The notes: generated by a model not told the origin, from the sequence alone. 64,000 nucleotides of DNA from Pandoraea capi (GCF_902459735.1 NZ_CABPRV010000002.1:434001-498000), one strand, 5' to 3'; positions 8,371 through 16,823 are shown, numbered from the stretch's first letter. Made by a program: numbers and translations.

Positions 8371-8841
8371 ATGACGAAGCTCGTCACCTGCGTTTGGTTC
8401 AACGGTCAGGCCCGCGAAGCCGCCGAATTCTATGCAGCGACATTTCCTGACAGTCACGTTCAGGCGCGCCATGTCTCGCCCATTCCGGGTATCGGCGCCG
8501 GAAACGAGCTGACGGTCGAGTTCACGGTGCTCGGCCAGCCGTTCGTCGGCCTGAACGGCGGCCCCGAGTTTCAGCCGAACGAGGCCGTCAGTTTCATGGT
8601 GGTGACGAAGGATCAGGAAGAGACGGACCGCTACTGGGATGCAATTCTCGCCAACGGCGGCAAGGCGTCGGCATGCGGCTGGTGCAAGGATCGCTGGGGC
8701 TTCTCTTGGCAGATTACGCCGCAGCGGTTGCTCGATCTCATGGCAGACAGCGACGTCGCCCGTGCACGCCGTGCGATGGAAGCCATGATGACCATGTACA
8801 AGATCGACATCGCCACGCTGGACCGCGCCGCGGCAGGATGA
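8371..8841 (+). CDS. VOC/PhnB-like (glyoxalase-fold) protein
   Basis: 156-aa protein of the PhnB-like branch of the vicinal oxygen chelate superfamily, often labelled 3-demethylubiquinone-9 3-methyltransferase-like. It has the typical WFNGQAREAAEFYAATFPDS start, GNELTVEFTVLGQPFVGLNGGPEFQPNEAVSFMV centre, and CGWCKDRWGFSWQITPQRLLDLM end. These are small dimeric enzymes or binding proteins; the function of this branch is unknown. AAGGAGACC precedes the ATG. It is convergent with the next gene and ends 10 bp from it. Confidence 0.88.
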   Translation: MTKLVTCVWFNGQAREAAEFYAATFPDSHVQARHVSPIPGIGAGNELTVEFTVLGQPFVGLNGGPEFQPNEAVSFMVVTKDQEETDRYWDAILANGGKASACGWCKDRWGFSWQITPQRLLDLMADSDVARARRAMEAMMTMYKIDIATLDRAAAG

Positions 8842-8851
8842 ACGTGCTGCG

Positions 8852-11800
8852 CTAACGCTCGTTCAGGAGGGTCATGGCCCGGTCCGGCTCGCGGGTCGAT
8901 GCGTTGCCGGTCTGCGCCTTGCGGTGCGAAGGCACGGTCGTGCGCAACACCGAGACGAGCGGCAGATGATCGGAGGCGCGGCGTGCGAGCGCCGTCGCAT
9001 GAGCATGCACCGTTCCAAGATGGGCTCTGGGCGATGTCCAGATCCGGTCGAGTGCCAGCAATGGCCAGCGCGACGGGAAGGTCGCCACGTGCGGTGCGCG
9101 TTCGAAGAATCGGTGCAGCCAACGTAACGGACGCCCCCACAGAAACCACTCGTTCACGTCGCCCATCAGCACGGTCGGCGCACCCGGCTGATTCGCCAGA
9201 CACGCCAGCAGACGTTGCACCTGCTCGCGCCGTTCGCCGGGACGAAGCCCCAGGTGCGTCGCAATCACGCGCAGTTGCATCTCGCGGCCGTGGGTGTCCT
9301 GCCAGGCGAGCGTCGCGTCGATGGCGCCACGCGGCTCGCGTCCCGCCACACTCAGGTCGATGTGCCGCACGGCCACGGGCGCGAAGCGCGTCATGATGGC
9401 ATTGCCGTAATCCCGTTCACCGCGTCTGAGTGTCGGCCCAGGGATGAAATGCATATCTCGTGCGCTGGCCAGTTTGGCCAAGGTGCCGGCATCCGTCGCG
9501 CTCGCCTCGATCTCCTGCAACGCGACGATGTCGGCATCGATTTCGTCGAGCACGCGGGCGATGCGATCCGGCGAATGCTGTCCGTCCGTACCGACACAGC
9601 CATGCACGTTGTAGCTGGCCACACTGAGTTCGCGGCTCAGCACGCGCCCACCCTGTACCGACGTATCTCCCTGATCAGGCGAGGCGATCGGTCCGGTCTC
9701 GTCCGATACGTCCGATACGTCCGATACGTCCGATACGTCCGATACGTCCGGCGCGTCACGTGCTCCGTCTTGGCCGTTCATCCCGGAAATGCGACGCCGC
9801 AACGCCACCACGCCCATGCCCGGCAACACGAGCACGGCTGCGAGCAACGCTGCCGTCCATCCGCTGGGACGCTGCGCGAGCGCCGCCACACGATCCACCA
9901 ACGCGGCCGCGATGACGATGCCCGGCAGCATGCCGATCAACGTGCCCAACAGACAGTCGCGCAACCGGATCCGCGATGCGCCCACAACGAGATTCACAAG
10001 GGTGAACGGTGCAATCGGCATGAGGCGCAGCACGACCATCGCCAATAAACCGTGATTGCCGATTTGCCGGCTCAGCGCATTGAGCCGCTGCCCGCCGAAA
10101 CGCTGCACGGCGTCGCGCCCCAGCATGCGACCCACGCCGTAGCCCGCTGCCGCCCCGAGCGACGTTCCGGCGAGCGCGAAGGCCGCGCCGGCAAAGGGAC
10201 CGAAAACGACGACCGTCACGACAATGAGGACAGTTACGGGCACCATGACCAGCGTGCCGACGAGGTACACCGCCATGATTGCCATCGGGGCCAGCGGCGC
10301 CAGTCGAATGCGCTCGACGAGCCGAAGCACGCGCGGCAGATCGGCCCATTCTCGCAACGGCGTGTAACGCCAGGCCAGCGCGATGCCCGCGAGCGCCAGC
10401 AGCAGGAGCACGAGTGCGACGATGCGCCCTGCAAGCAAGGGCCGCGCTTCCGTTTCGATAAACGTCCCCATCACATTCTCGAAATCGATGGGTTCCATTG
10501 GGTCGAGCACGACCGCGCCAGGCGACGCCGCATCGTCCGCGTCCCGCAGCTCGGGGACAAAGGCGCTCAACGTTCTTTCGTCGTCTCGATGCAGGGCATC
10601 GATGGCCCCATGCAATCCCGCGTCTCGCGACAGCGCCGACGCCATCGCAGCTTCGGTGACGTCGAGATGTTCGGCAAGCAAACGATTGCGCGCGCGGGCG
10701 ATACCGGCGGCGATGCGGGCATCCCCGTTGGCGGCAACGGCAAGATTGCATTCGGTGTCGAGCGCCATCGAGCGGTTATTGAGGTTGGCCGAGCCGATCA
10801 CGAGCAATTCATCGTCGACGACCATGACTTTGCTGTGGACGTTGACACAGGCAGGCGCGATGCCAGGCACTTCCGGGCAATACAGGCGAAACCGTGCGCG
10901 AGGGTCTGCCGCCCGCAGCCGTCGGTACAGCCGCGCGCGTAACACGCCCATGCTCTGTTTCTGTAACCAGCCGCTTTCGGCGCGGCGCGACACCACCGCA
11001 ATGTCCGGACAGTCAGGGGCAGCGAGACGATCGATCAGCGCATCGCCGATGGCATTGGCGGTGAAATATTGATTCTCCAGATAGAGACGTCGGCGGGCGC
11101 TCGCAATCGCATCGCGGTACAGCGCCTCGATCTCCTGCACGGCGGGCCGCCCTTCGAATGCCGGCGCAGTGCGCGAAATCGCGATGTCGACGTCTGTCAG
11201 GTCGGGGGCGACCGAAACCGGCCATGGGTCGAGCGGCGCGTACGGTGCGTCTCGCGCGCTGCGCGGTGTGAGATCGACGTGCATCCCCGTTGCACGATGC
11301 CAGCGGTCTTCGGCCAGTTCGGCGAGCGCACGCGCTGCCGGGCCGTCGACGAGCGCCTGCACGTCGTGAAACGGTGGATAGGCGTGTCCGGCCGGATCGC
11401 GTCGCGCGGGCGCATCCGGGGCATGGGCCGACGTGTCCCAGCGATTGCGCGTGAGATCGAGACCACCGACGAAGGCCACGCGCTGGTCGATTACGACCAC
11501 TTTCTGATGGTGTGACGCGCCCGTCGGGTGACGCCCGTCGAGCCGGAAACTCAGACGTCGGTGCGTTTTCCAGTCGAGCTTCACCGATGGCAGCCACTCG
11601 CGCTCGAGCGCGTAGAGCATCGCGAAGTCCCAACTGAGGCAGTAGATGCGCAGCGACTTGCGACGCCTGACCAGCGCATCGAGGAAGTCGCGCAGTCCCG
11701 GCGGGAAGCCGTCATCGGGACCGTTGGGCGTGAGCTGCATCCGACTGTCGATGTCCCAGCCGAGGATGAATACCGTGTGACGCGCCGCAAGCAACGCCTC

Positions 11801-11962
11801 ACGCAGCGCGCTGAAATACGCGTCGCCGTCTACCAGCATGCGCATGCGTGCCGCAGGCGCGATGCGCCAGCAATTGCGCCCCGCCTGCAACAATCCGTGC
11901 GGCGACCCGGTGGCCTCGCCCGCCGGGCTGCCGGACATCGGCTCCGGTCGTAGGTCAGGCAC
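8852..11962 (-). CDS. Three-domain fusion: phospholipase D - VTT membrane domain - endonuclease/exonuclease/phosphatase
   Basis: Large 1036-aa protein. Residues about 25-480 form a phospholipase D/cardiolipin-synthase-like unit with two HKD motifs (H152-K154-D159 in HHQKVVVID and H376-K378-D383 in HSKVMVVDD). A membrane region at about 505-735 matches the VTT/SNARE-associated (DedA-like) domain (GPFAGAAFALAGTSLGAAAGYGVGRMLGRDA). After a flexible acidic linker with five DVS repeats (about residues 740-754), residues about 780-1010 form an EEP-fold domain (SVASYNVHGC, DIVALQEIE, MGDVNEW, SDHLPLV), likely a phosphodiesterase acting on lipid or nucleic acid. The combination suggests membrane-phospholipid turnover. 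GTG 11962 abuts the upstream stop and has GGGGAAG before it; ATG 11938 with GGAG is an equally good start. It appears to be the last gene of an operon with the DUF4142 and sigma-54 regulator genes. Confidence 0.88.
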   Translation of the reverse strand: MPDLRPEPMSGSPAGEATGSPHGLLQAGRNCWRIAPAARMRMLVDGDAYFSALREALLAARHTVFILGWDIDSRMQLTPNGPDDGFPPGLRDFLDALVRRRKSLRIYCLSWDFAMLYALEREWLPSVKLDWKTHRRLSFRLDGRHPTGASHHQKVVVIDQRVAFVGGLDLTRNRWDTSAHAPDAPARRDPAGHAYPPFHDVQALVDGPAARALAELAEDRWHRATGMHVDLTPRSARDAPYAPLDPWPVSVAPDLTDVDIAISRTAPAFEGRPAVQEIEALYRDAIASARRRLYLENQYFTANAIGDALIDRLAAPDCPDIAVVSRRAESGWLQKQSMGVLRARLYRRLRAADPRARFRLYCPEVPGIAPACVNVHSKVMVVDDELLVIGSANLNNRSMALDTECNLAVAANGDARIAAGIARARNRLLAEHLDVTEAAMASALSRDAGLHGAIDALHRDDERTLSAFVPELRDADDAASPGAVVLDPMEPIDFENVMGTFIETEARPLLAGRIVALVLLLLALAGIALAWRYTPLREWADLPRVLRLVERIRLAPLAPMAIMAVYLVGTLVMVPVTVLIVVTVVVFGPFAGAAFALAGTSLGAAAGYGVGRMLGRDAVQRFGGQRLNALSRQIGNHGLLAMVVLRLMPIAPFTLVNLVVGASRIRLRDCLLGTLIGMLPGIVIAAALVDRVAALAQRPSGWTAALLAAVLVLPGMGVVALRRRISGMNGQDGARDAPDVSDVSDVSDVSDVSDETGPIASPDQGDTSVQGGRVLSRELSVASYNVHGCVGTDGQHSPDRIARVLDEIDADIVALQEIEASATDAGTLAKLASARDMHFIPGPTLRRGERDYGNAIMTRFAPVAVRHIDLSVAGREPRGAIDATLAWQDTHGREMQLRVIATHLGLRPGERREQVQRLLACLANQPGAPTVLMGDVNEWFLWGRPLRWLHRFFERAPHVATFPSRWPLLALDRIWTSPRAHLGTVHAHATALARRASDHLPLVSVLRTTVPSHRKAQTGNASTREPDRAMTLLNER
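9701..9745. repeat. Five perfect 9-bp tandem repeats (GTCCGATAC) inside the fusion gene
   Basis: Five identical copies run 9701-9745, followed by a degenerate sixth (GTCCGGCGC). On the coding (minus) strand each unit encodes Asp-Val-Ser, so copy-number change keeps the frame and alters only the linker between the membrane and EEP domains. Confidence 0.95.
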
Positions 11963-12613
11963 TTACTTCCCCATTTCGACCTTGGCGGACACTTCCCGCG
12001 CCTCGCTTAGATGGTGACGAAGCGTCGGCAACGTTTTCTGTGCAAAGGCCCGCAGATCCGGATCCTGTCCTTTTTCGGCCTCGGTCTGGAACAACGTGAC
12101 GGCCTTCTCATGCGCGTCTGGGCCGGCAAGCGCCAGATAGGCGACATCGAACTCGCGTCCCTTCTTGCCCTTGAGCGCTTCGATATCCGGATCGACAGCC
12201 GCGTCGTTCGGCACGCTCACGCCCTTCTTCGCCGCCAGTTGGCGAAGCGCTTCGTTCGCCTTGCTGTGATCGTTCACCATCTGCTGCGCGAAACGTTTGA
12301 TGGACGGGTGATGCGAACGCTGAACCGCCAACTGGCTCGCCTGCACCTCCGTCTTGCCTGCCTTCTGGGCCTTGTCGACGAACTCGACGTCCAGGCCTGC
12401 CGTCGGTTGCGCGGCACGCACGGCTTTCGACGCCGCGTGTGTGACGTCCTCACCCGCGCCGATGGCAGCCTGATCCGTGCCGCCGCCCTGTCCCGGCTCG
12501 CCCCTTGGGAGTTCCTGCCCGATCGCCGATGGCACGTACGGCCCCGCCATCAATGCGGCCAGCGCCGCACCCAACAGACAGGCGCCGCGCAATGTGAGAT
12601 TGGATGAATGCAT
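11963..12613 (-). CDS. DUF4142 (ferritin-like fold) exported protein
   Basis: 216-aa secreted protein. N-terminal signal peptide (GACLLGAALAALMAGPYVPSAIG) followed by a Gly-rich spacer and a helical DUF4142 domain from about residue 75: FVDKAQKAGKTEVQASQLAVQRSHHPSIKRFAQQMVNDHSKANEAL, then a second helical pair (HEKAVTLFQTEAEKGQDPDLRAFAQKTLPTLRHHL). Such proteins are periplasmic four-helix bundles often near stress or envelope genes; function is unknown. The stop touches the start of the PLD fusion, and the sigma-54 regulator lies 38 bp upstream, so the three probably form one transcript. Confidence 0.88.
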   Translation of the reverse strand: MHSSNLTLRGACLLGAALAALMAGPYVPSAIGQELPRGEPGQGGGTDQAAIGAGEDVTHAASKAVRAAQPTAGLDVEFVDKAQKAGKTEVQASQLAVQRSHHPSIKRFAQQMVNDHSKANEALRQLAAKKGVSVPNDAAVDPDIEALKGKKGREFDVAYLALAGPDAHEKAVTLFQTEAEKGQDPDLRAFAQKTLPTLRHHLSEAREVSAKVEMGK

Positions 12614-12651
12614 ATTGCCCTCCCGGAATGTGCATTTCGTTGGATGGATGT

Positions 12652-14100
12652 CTAGCCCGACGTTTCCGACATTCGTGCGAGCTGCGCGTACAGCGTCTTC
12701 AGGCTGATGCCGAGCTGTTCTGCCGCACGCGCCTTCACGCCGCCGCTCTGTGCAAGTGCGCCGAGAATGACCTGACGGTCGAGATCGGCAAGGGACGCGT
12801 CAAGCGCGATAGACGTGCGATCGTCGCGTACCGGAAATTGCGCAAGCGTCTCGGAAATCGGGGGCGGCAGCGAATCAATGGTGACCGTCCGGCTCAGTAT
12901 GCGAACGCGCTGCACGAAATTGCGTAGCTCCCTCACGTTGCCCGGCCAGTCGTGACGGCGCAGCGAGGTCAATACATGAGGCGCGAAACGCATCGCGCGA
13001 CCGTCAAGCGCATTGGCAGCGTCGAGCATGGCTTGTGCGAGCAACGTCACGTCGTCCCCGCGTTCGCGCAATGGCGGCAACGTGACGGGGAAGACATTGA
13101 GACGATGGAACAGATCGGAGCGAAGCTTTCCGGCGCGCATGGCCGCACCGGGAGAAACGTTCGTCGCGGCGACGATGCGCACATCGACGGCAATCTCCTG
13201 CGTGCCGCCCAAACGCGTCAGCGTGCCCGTCTCGAGCACGCGCAACAGATTGACCTGCGATTGCAGCGGCATTTCCGCAATCTCGTCGAGAAACAGCGTG
13301 CCGCCGTGCGCGCGCTCGAAGAATCCGTGATGACGTCGCTCGGCCCCTGTGAAGCTGCCGCGCTCGTGACCGAACACTTCGCTCTCCACGAGATTCGGGG
13401 CGATAGCGCCACAGTTAACGGCGAGGAATGGCGCATCCCGACGCTCGCTGAGATCGTGCACCGCGCGCGCCGCCAGTTCCTTGCCGGTACCCGATTCGCC
13501 AGTGAGCAATACCGCAGCGTGCGTCGGTGCGACGCGCGAGAGCGATTCGAATACCCGCTGCATGGCGTCGGACTGGCCCAGCATTCGGGAGAACGCGTGC
13601 GCGGCCTCGCCGGCACGAGCGATGTCGCGCGCAGAGGCTCCCTCACTCGCCACCGCCTGCTCTGTCGCGCGGGCAATCCATTGGCCCGCACGCTCACGGT
13701 CGCCCGGCAGCACAAGATAGTCGCGGGCACCACGACGCAGCGCCTGCACGGCGCTCTCCCAGCCGGGCCGTGCCGTACACATCACGATGTCGAAATCGCG
13801 CCGGCCAGCCCATCCCTCCAGCACGTCGAAACCACCACTGCCGTCCGGCATATCGACATCGGTCATGACGAGTGACGGTGGCGCAAGCGATAGATGCGAA
13901 AGGTGCGAGAGATGCGCATCGGCCTCCGCCAACGTGCCGGCCCAGGAGGGAGGGGGAAGCGTCGGTGGACACAGACTGAGACACAGGTCAGACAACGCGT
14001 CGCGCGTCACCCTATCGATACCGACCAGCAGAATGGGCGACCGGTTGGCAACGGCGCGTGCCCCGGATGTGACGAACGGGGCGGATGATTCGCATGACAT
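12652..14100 (-). CDS. Sigma-54-dependent activator with degenerate receiver domain
   Basis: NtrC-like enhancer-binding protein of 482 aa. Residues about 20-145 are receiver-like: a possible phospho-acceptor lies in MTDVDMPDGSG, but the usual Asp pair after the first strand (here LLVGIDR) and the conserved Lys (here YLVLPGD) are missing, so phosphorylation is doubtful. The AAA+ domain (about 170-400) has Walker A GESGTGKE, Walker B GGTLFLDEI, arginine fingers, and GSFTGA in place of GAFTGA in the sigma-54-contacting loop. The C-terminal Fis-type helix-turn-helix is GGVKARAAEQLGISLKTLYAQL. ATG 14100 is preferred over 14115 because GGAGG lies 5 bp upstream. Divergent from a second activator at 14267. 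Confidence 0.9.
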   Translation of the reverse strand: MSCESSAPFVTSGARAVANRSPILLVGIDRVTRDALSDLCLSLCPPTLPPPSWAGTLAEADAHLSHLSHLSLAPPSLVMTDVDMPDGSGGFDVLEGWAGRRDFDIVMCTARPGWESAVQALRRGARDYLVLPGDRERAGQWIARATEQAVASEGASARDIARAGEAAHAFSRMLGQSDAMQRVFESLSRVAPTHAAVLLTGESGTGKELAARAVHDLSERRDAPFLAVNCGAIAPNLVESEVFGHERGSFTGAERRHHGFFERAHGGTLFLDEIAEMPLQSQVNLLRVLETGTLTRLGGTQEIAVDVRIVAATNVSPGAAMRAGKLRSDLFHRLNVFPVTLPPLRERGDDVTLLAQAMLDAANALDGRAMRFAPHVLTSLRRHDWPGNVRELRNFVQRVRILSRTVTIDSLPPPISETLAQFPVRDDRTSIALDASLADLDRQVILGALAQSGGVKARAAEQLGISLKTLYAQLARMSETSG

Positions 14101-14147
14101 GAATCCTCCGGACATCGGTGATTGCCTGTTCGACTACGTTTTTTGCG

Positions 14148-14168
14148 ATGCCGTTCGGCATGACGTCA
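14148..14168. promoter_or_regulatory. Palindromic candidate operator between the two sigma-54 activators
   Basis: Perfect inverted repeat ATGCCG-TT-CGGCAT (14148-14161) immediately followed by TGACGTCA (14161-14168), itself palindromic. It sits in the 166-bp divergent gap, 48 bp from one start and 98 bp from the other. Plausible binding site for either Fis-type activator; no direct evidence. Confidence 0.4.
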
Positions 14169-14266
14169 TCGAAACTTCCTATGCATTGCTGTGACGGGTT
14201 ACAGAATTTCAATGTCGAATTTGCGAATCTCCGGGATATTCGCGGTGCACTTCACGTCACACCGGC

Positions 14267-15220
14267 ATGACACCTCTCCCCGAATCCGCATCCCTGTCAG
14301 GCCGCTCACCCGCCATTCGTGCGCTGCGTGCGCAAATCGAGTGTGTCGCCCCGACAGCGTTGAGTGTTCTGATCCTCGGTGAGAGTGGAAGCGGCAAAGA
14401 ACTTGCCGCGCGGGCGCTGCATGCCGCCAGCCCGCGGTGCGACGGCCCATTCGTCGCCGTGCCATGCGGCGCCATGCCTGAAGATCTGGCGGAATCGCAA
14501 TGGTTCGGTCACGAGCGCGGCAGCTTCACGGGCGCGGTCGACCGGCGTCGCGGCTATTTCGAGTCGGCACACGGCGGCACCTTGTTTCTCGACGAGATCG
14601 GCGACATGACGCCGTCGATGCAAGTCAAGTTATTACGTGCGCTGGAGTCGGGCACGATATGCCGCGTCGGCGGCACTCAGTCCGTTGCGGTCGATGTGCG
14701 CGTGATTGCCGCGACACGTCACGACGTCTCGCAGGCGCTGCGAAGCGGCACACTCAGAAACGATCTGATTTACCGGCTCGCCGCTTTCACCCTTCACGTG
14801 CCGGCGCTGCGTCATCGGGAAGGCGACATCGCCGCGCTTGCGAACGCACATCTCGATGTGCTCAATGCCCGCACGCGGCGGCTGACGAAACCCAAACGAT
14901 TGTCGGCAGCGTCCCTGCGCCAGTTGAACAGCCATCTGTGGCCCGGCAATGTTCGCGAACTGCATCATGTCATCGAGCGCGCGTTCATCCTCGCAGACAG
15001 CGTGCTGCATATCGTCATCGATACCGCCCCACAGTCCGATCCGGAGATACACGATGGCACATTGGCATTGCCTCGCGGCATCACGCTGGCAGACGCGCGA
15101 CATCGCTTCATCGCCGCGTCACTGGCGCATCACGAAAACGACAAACCCCGTACGGCGCGCGCGCTTGGCGTGAGTCTCAAGACGCTCTATAACCGTCTCT
15201 CGTCTTCGGCGCAGCGCTGA
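14267..15220 (+). CDS. Sigma-54-dependent activator lacking a sensory domain (PspF-like architecture)
   Basis: 317-aa enhancer-binding protein that starts almost directly with the AAA+ domain (SLSGRSPAIRALRAQIECVAPTALSVLILGESGSGKELAARALH). It has Walker A GESGSGKE, a GSFTGA loop (GHERGSFTGAVDRRRGYFESAHGG), Walker B TLFLDEI, and a C-terminal Fis-type helix-turn-helix (PRTARALGVSLKTLYNRL). Without an N-terminal regulatory domain it must be controlled by expression or by a partner protein, as PspF is by PspA. It is divergent from and clearly paralogous to the receiver-containing activator; the two might form a hetero-oligomer or act in sequence. Ribosome site is weak. The BON gene at 15365-16561, convergent with it, has a sigma-54 promoter and is the best local target candidate. 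Confidence 0.88.
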   Translation: MTPLPESASLSGRSPAIRALRAQIECVAPTALSVLILGESGSGKELAARALHAASPRCDGPFVAVPCGAMPEDLAESQWFGHERGSFTGAVDRRRGYFESAHGGTLFLDEIGDMTPSMQVKLLRALESGTICRVGGTQSVAVDVRVIAATRHDVSQALRSGTLRNDLIYRLAAFTLHVPALRHREGDIAALANAHLDVLNARTRRLTKPKRLSAASLRQLNSHLWPGNVRELHHVIERAFILADSVLHIVIDTAPQSDPEIHDGTLALPRGITLADARHRFIAASLAHHENDKPRTARALGVSLKTLYNRLSSSAQR

Positions 15221-15364
15221 CTCGACGCTTGCCCCTCCCGCAACACTATGCGCGACTACCACGCGCCTCAGCGACGTCGCCGACAGTCACGACATCGCCA
15301 ACGCGCCTGACGCGGTCGCCGCCCTCTGTGCGTCTTGCTTAGCGACCGCGACAGCCGGTCACGC

Positions 15365-16561
15365 TCAGTGATGCTTGCCTGATTCGTTAGACGTGCCGGA
15401 AGTCCCCGACGACGATCCCGTAGAGCCTGCCGCGCTGGAAGCCGTGCTGGAGCCCGCCGTGCCCACGGTGCCGGACTGCCCCGGCGAGCCGTGCGACGCC
15501 GACGTGCCCGAGCCCGTGCCCCCGTGCGGGTGATCCCCCTGACTACCGGACGATTGCGTGCGAATCCGGTTCTCCACGTCCTGCACGCCGAAGCATTGCT
15601 CTGCGACGTCTTCGATGACGTGCTTCATCCACCGCTGCGGCACATGACCTTGCAGTTCGACGTGACCGTCCTTGACCTGCACGCTGACCTCCTGCACTTC
15701 CAGTTGATGGGCCATGCACAGGCGCTCGCAGACATCTTCGCGAATGCGTTCGTCGGTACGGCTATAGCCCTTCGGCCCCTGCCGGTGGCGCATATCCATC
15801 GAAGGGCCGCCCGAGTTGCCGCCGTAAGGCCCATAGCCGCCATAGCCGCCATAGCCGCCATAGCCGCGCTGCCCCGCGTCCTGACGCCCCTGCCACCGCC
15901 CCTGACCCGGCTCGCCCGTCCCGTAGCGTTGCTGCTGTGCGCCGCCCTGCGACACCCGGCTACCGTAGTCGCGGTCGTAATCACGGCCGTAGTCCCGGCC
16001 GTAGTCCCGGCCGTAGAGCGAGCCGAAATCACCGCTGTAGTCGCCGCTGTAGTCGCCGAGGAAACCGTCTTCGTAGTCGCGGCCATAATCTTGTCCGGAA
16101 TGGCGCCCGGAGTCGCGCCCGGAGTCGCGCCCGTAATTGCGGCCGTAGGCACGACCGTACGCGCCGCCCGCATTGCCCGATCCGCCACGCGCCCCGTACA
16201 TGTCGCGGTTCTGCATACCGCCCTGCGACGGGCCGTAAGCGTCGCGCGAATAGCCTTGTCCTTCGCTCTGACGTCCGACGTCATAGCGTGGGTCGCCCGA
16301 ATCACGTGTGTCACGTCCGCTGCCGTAGCGCTCGTCACGGAACTCATCACCGCGCGAACGGCCCGATTCGCTCCAGTCGGCCCGCCATTCGCCGCGCCCG
16401 CGCGACGGTTGCATGCCGTAGTCGTCCTCCTGCTCGTAGGCGGAGAAGTCGCGCTGCATCGCTTCGTCGTCGTAGTCGCGACGGTATTGGCCACGCTGTC
16501 CGCCGCCTTGCAGTTGCCGCTCGTTATCGCGGGTGGCGGACATGGGATTTCGTCGTTGCAT
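15365..16561 (-). CDS. BON-domain protein with long Gly/Arg/Asp/Tyr low-complexity region
   Basis: 398-aa protein with three parts. Residues 1-265 are hydrophilic low-complexity, with many RDYG/GRDY and GDYSGD repeats and a run of GGY units. Residues about 272-337 form one BON domain (DERIREDVCERLCMAHQLEVQEVSVQVKDGHVELQGHV... FGVQDVENRIRTQ), a fold that binds phospholipid or other hydrophobic ligands. The last 60 residues are Ser/Gly/Thr-rich. No signal peptide, so probably cytoplasmic. ATG 16561 is used because AGGAG precedes it and the frame beyond is unrelated. Expression is probably sigma-54 dependent (promoter at 16641-16656). Similar BON proteins occur in other Burkholderiaceae; function unknown. 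The arginine/tyrosine-rich part resembles sequences able to phase-separate, which is inference only. Confidence 0.82.
   Translation of the reverse strand: MQRRNPMSATRDNERQLQGGGQRGQYRRDYDDEAMQRDFSAYEQEDDYGMQPSRGRGEWRADWSESGRSRGDEFRDERYGSGRDTRDSGDPRYDVGRQSEGQGYSRDAYGPSQGGMQNRDMYGARGGSGNAGGAYGRAYGRNYGRDSGRDSGRHSGQDYGRDYEDGFLGDYSGDYSGDFGSLYGRDYGRDYGRDYDRDYGSRVSQGGAQQQRYGTGEPGQGRWQGRQDAGQRGYGGYGGYGGYGPYGGNSGGPSMDMRHRQGPKGYSRTDERIREDVCERLCMAHQLEVQEVSVQVKDGHVELQGHVPQRWMKHVIEDVAEQCFGVQDVENRIRTQSSGSQGDHPHGGTGSGTSASHGSPGQSGTVGTAGSSTASSAAGSTGSSSGTSGTSNESGKHH
15832..15867. repeat. Four 9-bp tandem repeats (CATAGCCGC) in the BON gene
   Basis: Four identical units at 15832-15867 encode Gly-Gly-Tyr repeats on the minus strand. 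A second, less regular repeat zone at about 15959-16140 (units like GTAGTCCCGGCC) encodes the RDYG repeats. Confidence 0.9.
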
Positions 16562-16640
16562 GATGATCTCCTGTTCAACGGCGCCGCCGGCCCGGAAGCA
16601 ATGGCCTCCGTTCAGCCTGCATCGACGCCAGACAGCAGCG

Positions 16641-16656
16641 TGCAAGTCGTATGCCA
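16641..16656 (-). promoter_or_regulatory. Sigma-54 (-24/-12) promoter upstream of the BON gene
   Basis: On the minus strand the sequence reads TGGCATACGACTTGCA, with GG (-24) and GC (-12) separated by exactly 10 nt, close to the consensus TGGCAC-N5-TTGCA. Predicted transcript start is near 16630, about 70 nt before the ATG at 16561. An inverted repeat CGGCGC-N5-GCGCCG (16662-16678) lies just upstream, and an AT-rich tract at about 16708-16732 could host IHF. Confidence 0.72.
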
Positions 16657-16787
16657 CCCTCCGGCGCCAGCAGCGCCGTGCACGTACCCAGGTCGTACGG
16701 ACGGCCAACGAGGATTTTTTTCCATTTCTGGCAAGTTCGCCCTGACGATGGGACCCGCACGATGCTGTCGACTTTCCGTCAACTCGC

Positions 16788-16815
16788 TTGACGTAACCCG
16801 CGCATCGCGTATAGA
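16788..16815 (+). promoter_or_regulatory. Possible sigma-70 promoter in the BON-dapA gap
   Basis: TTGACG at 16788-16793 and TATAGA at 16810-16815, spacer 16 bp. Predicted transcript would start near 16822, at the small open frame 16824-16922, and could run into the dapA-like gene at 17124. Confidence 0.5.
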
Positions 16816-16823
16816 GTCACCGC

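Noticed and set aside
9701-9745. CRISPR-like repeat cluster
   Set aside because: Units are 9 bp without spacers and encode Asp-Val-Ser in frame; it is a minisatellite in a gene.
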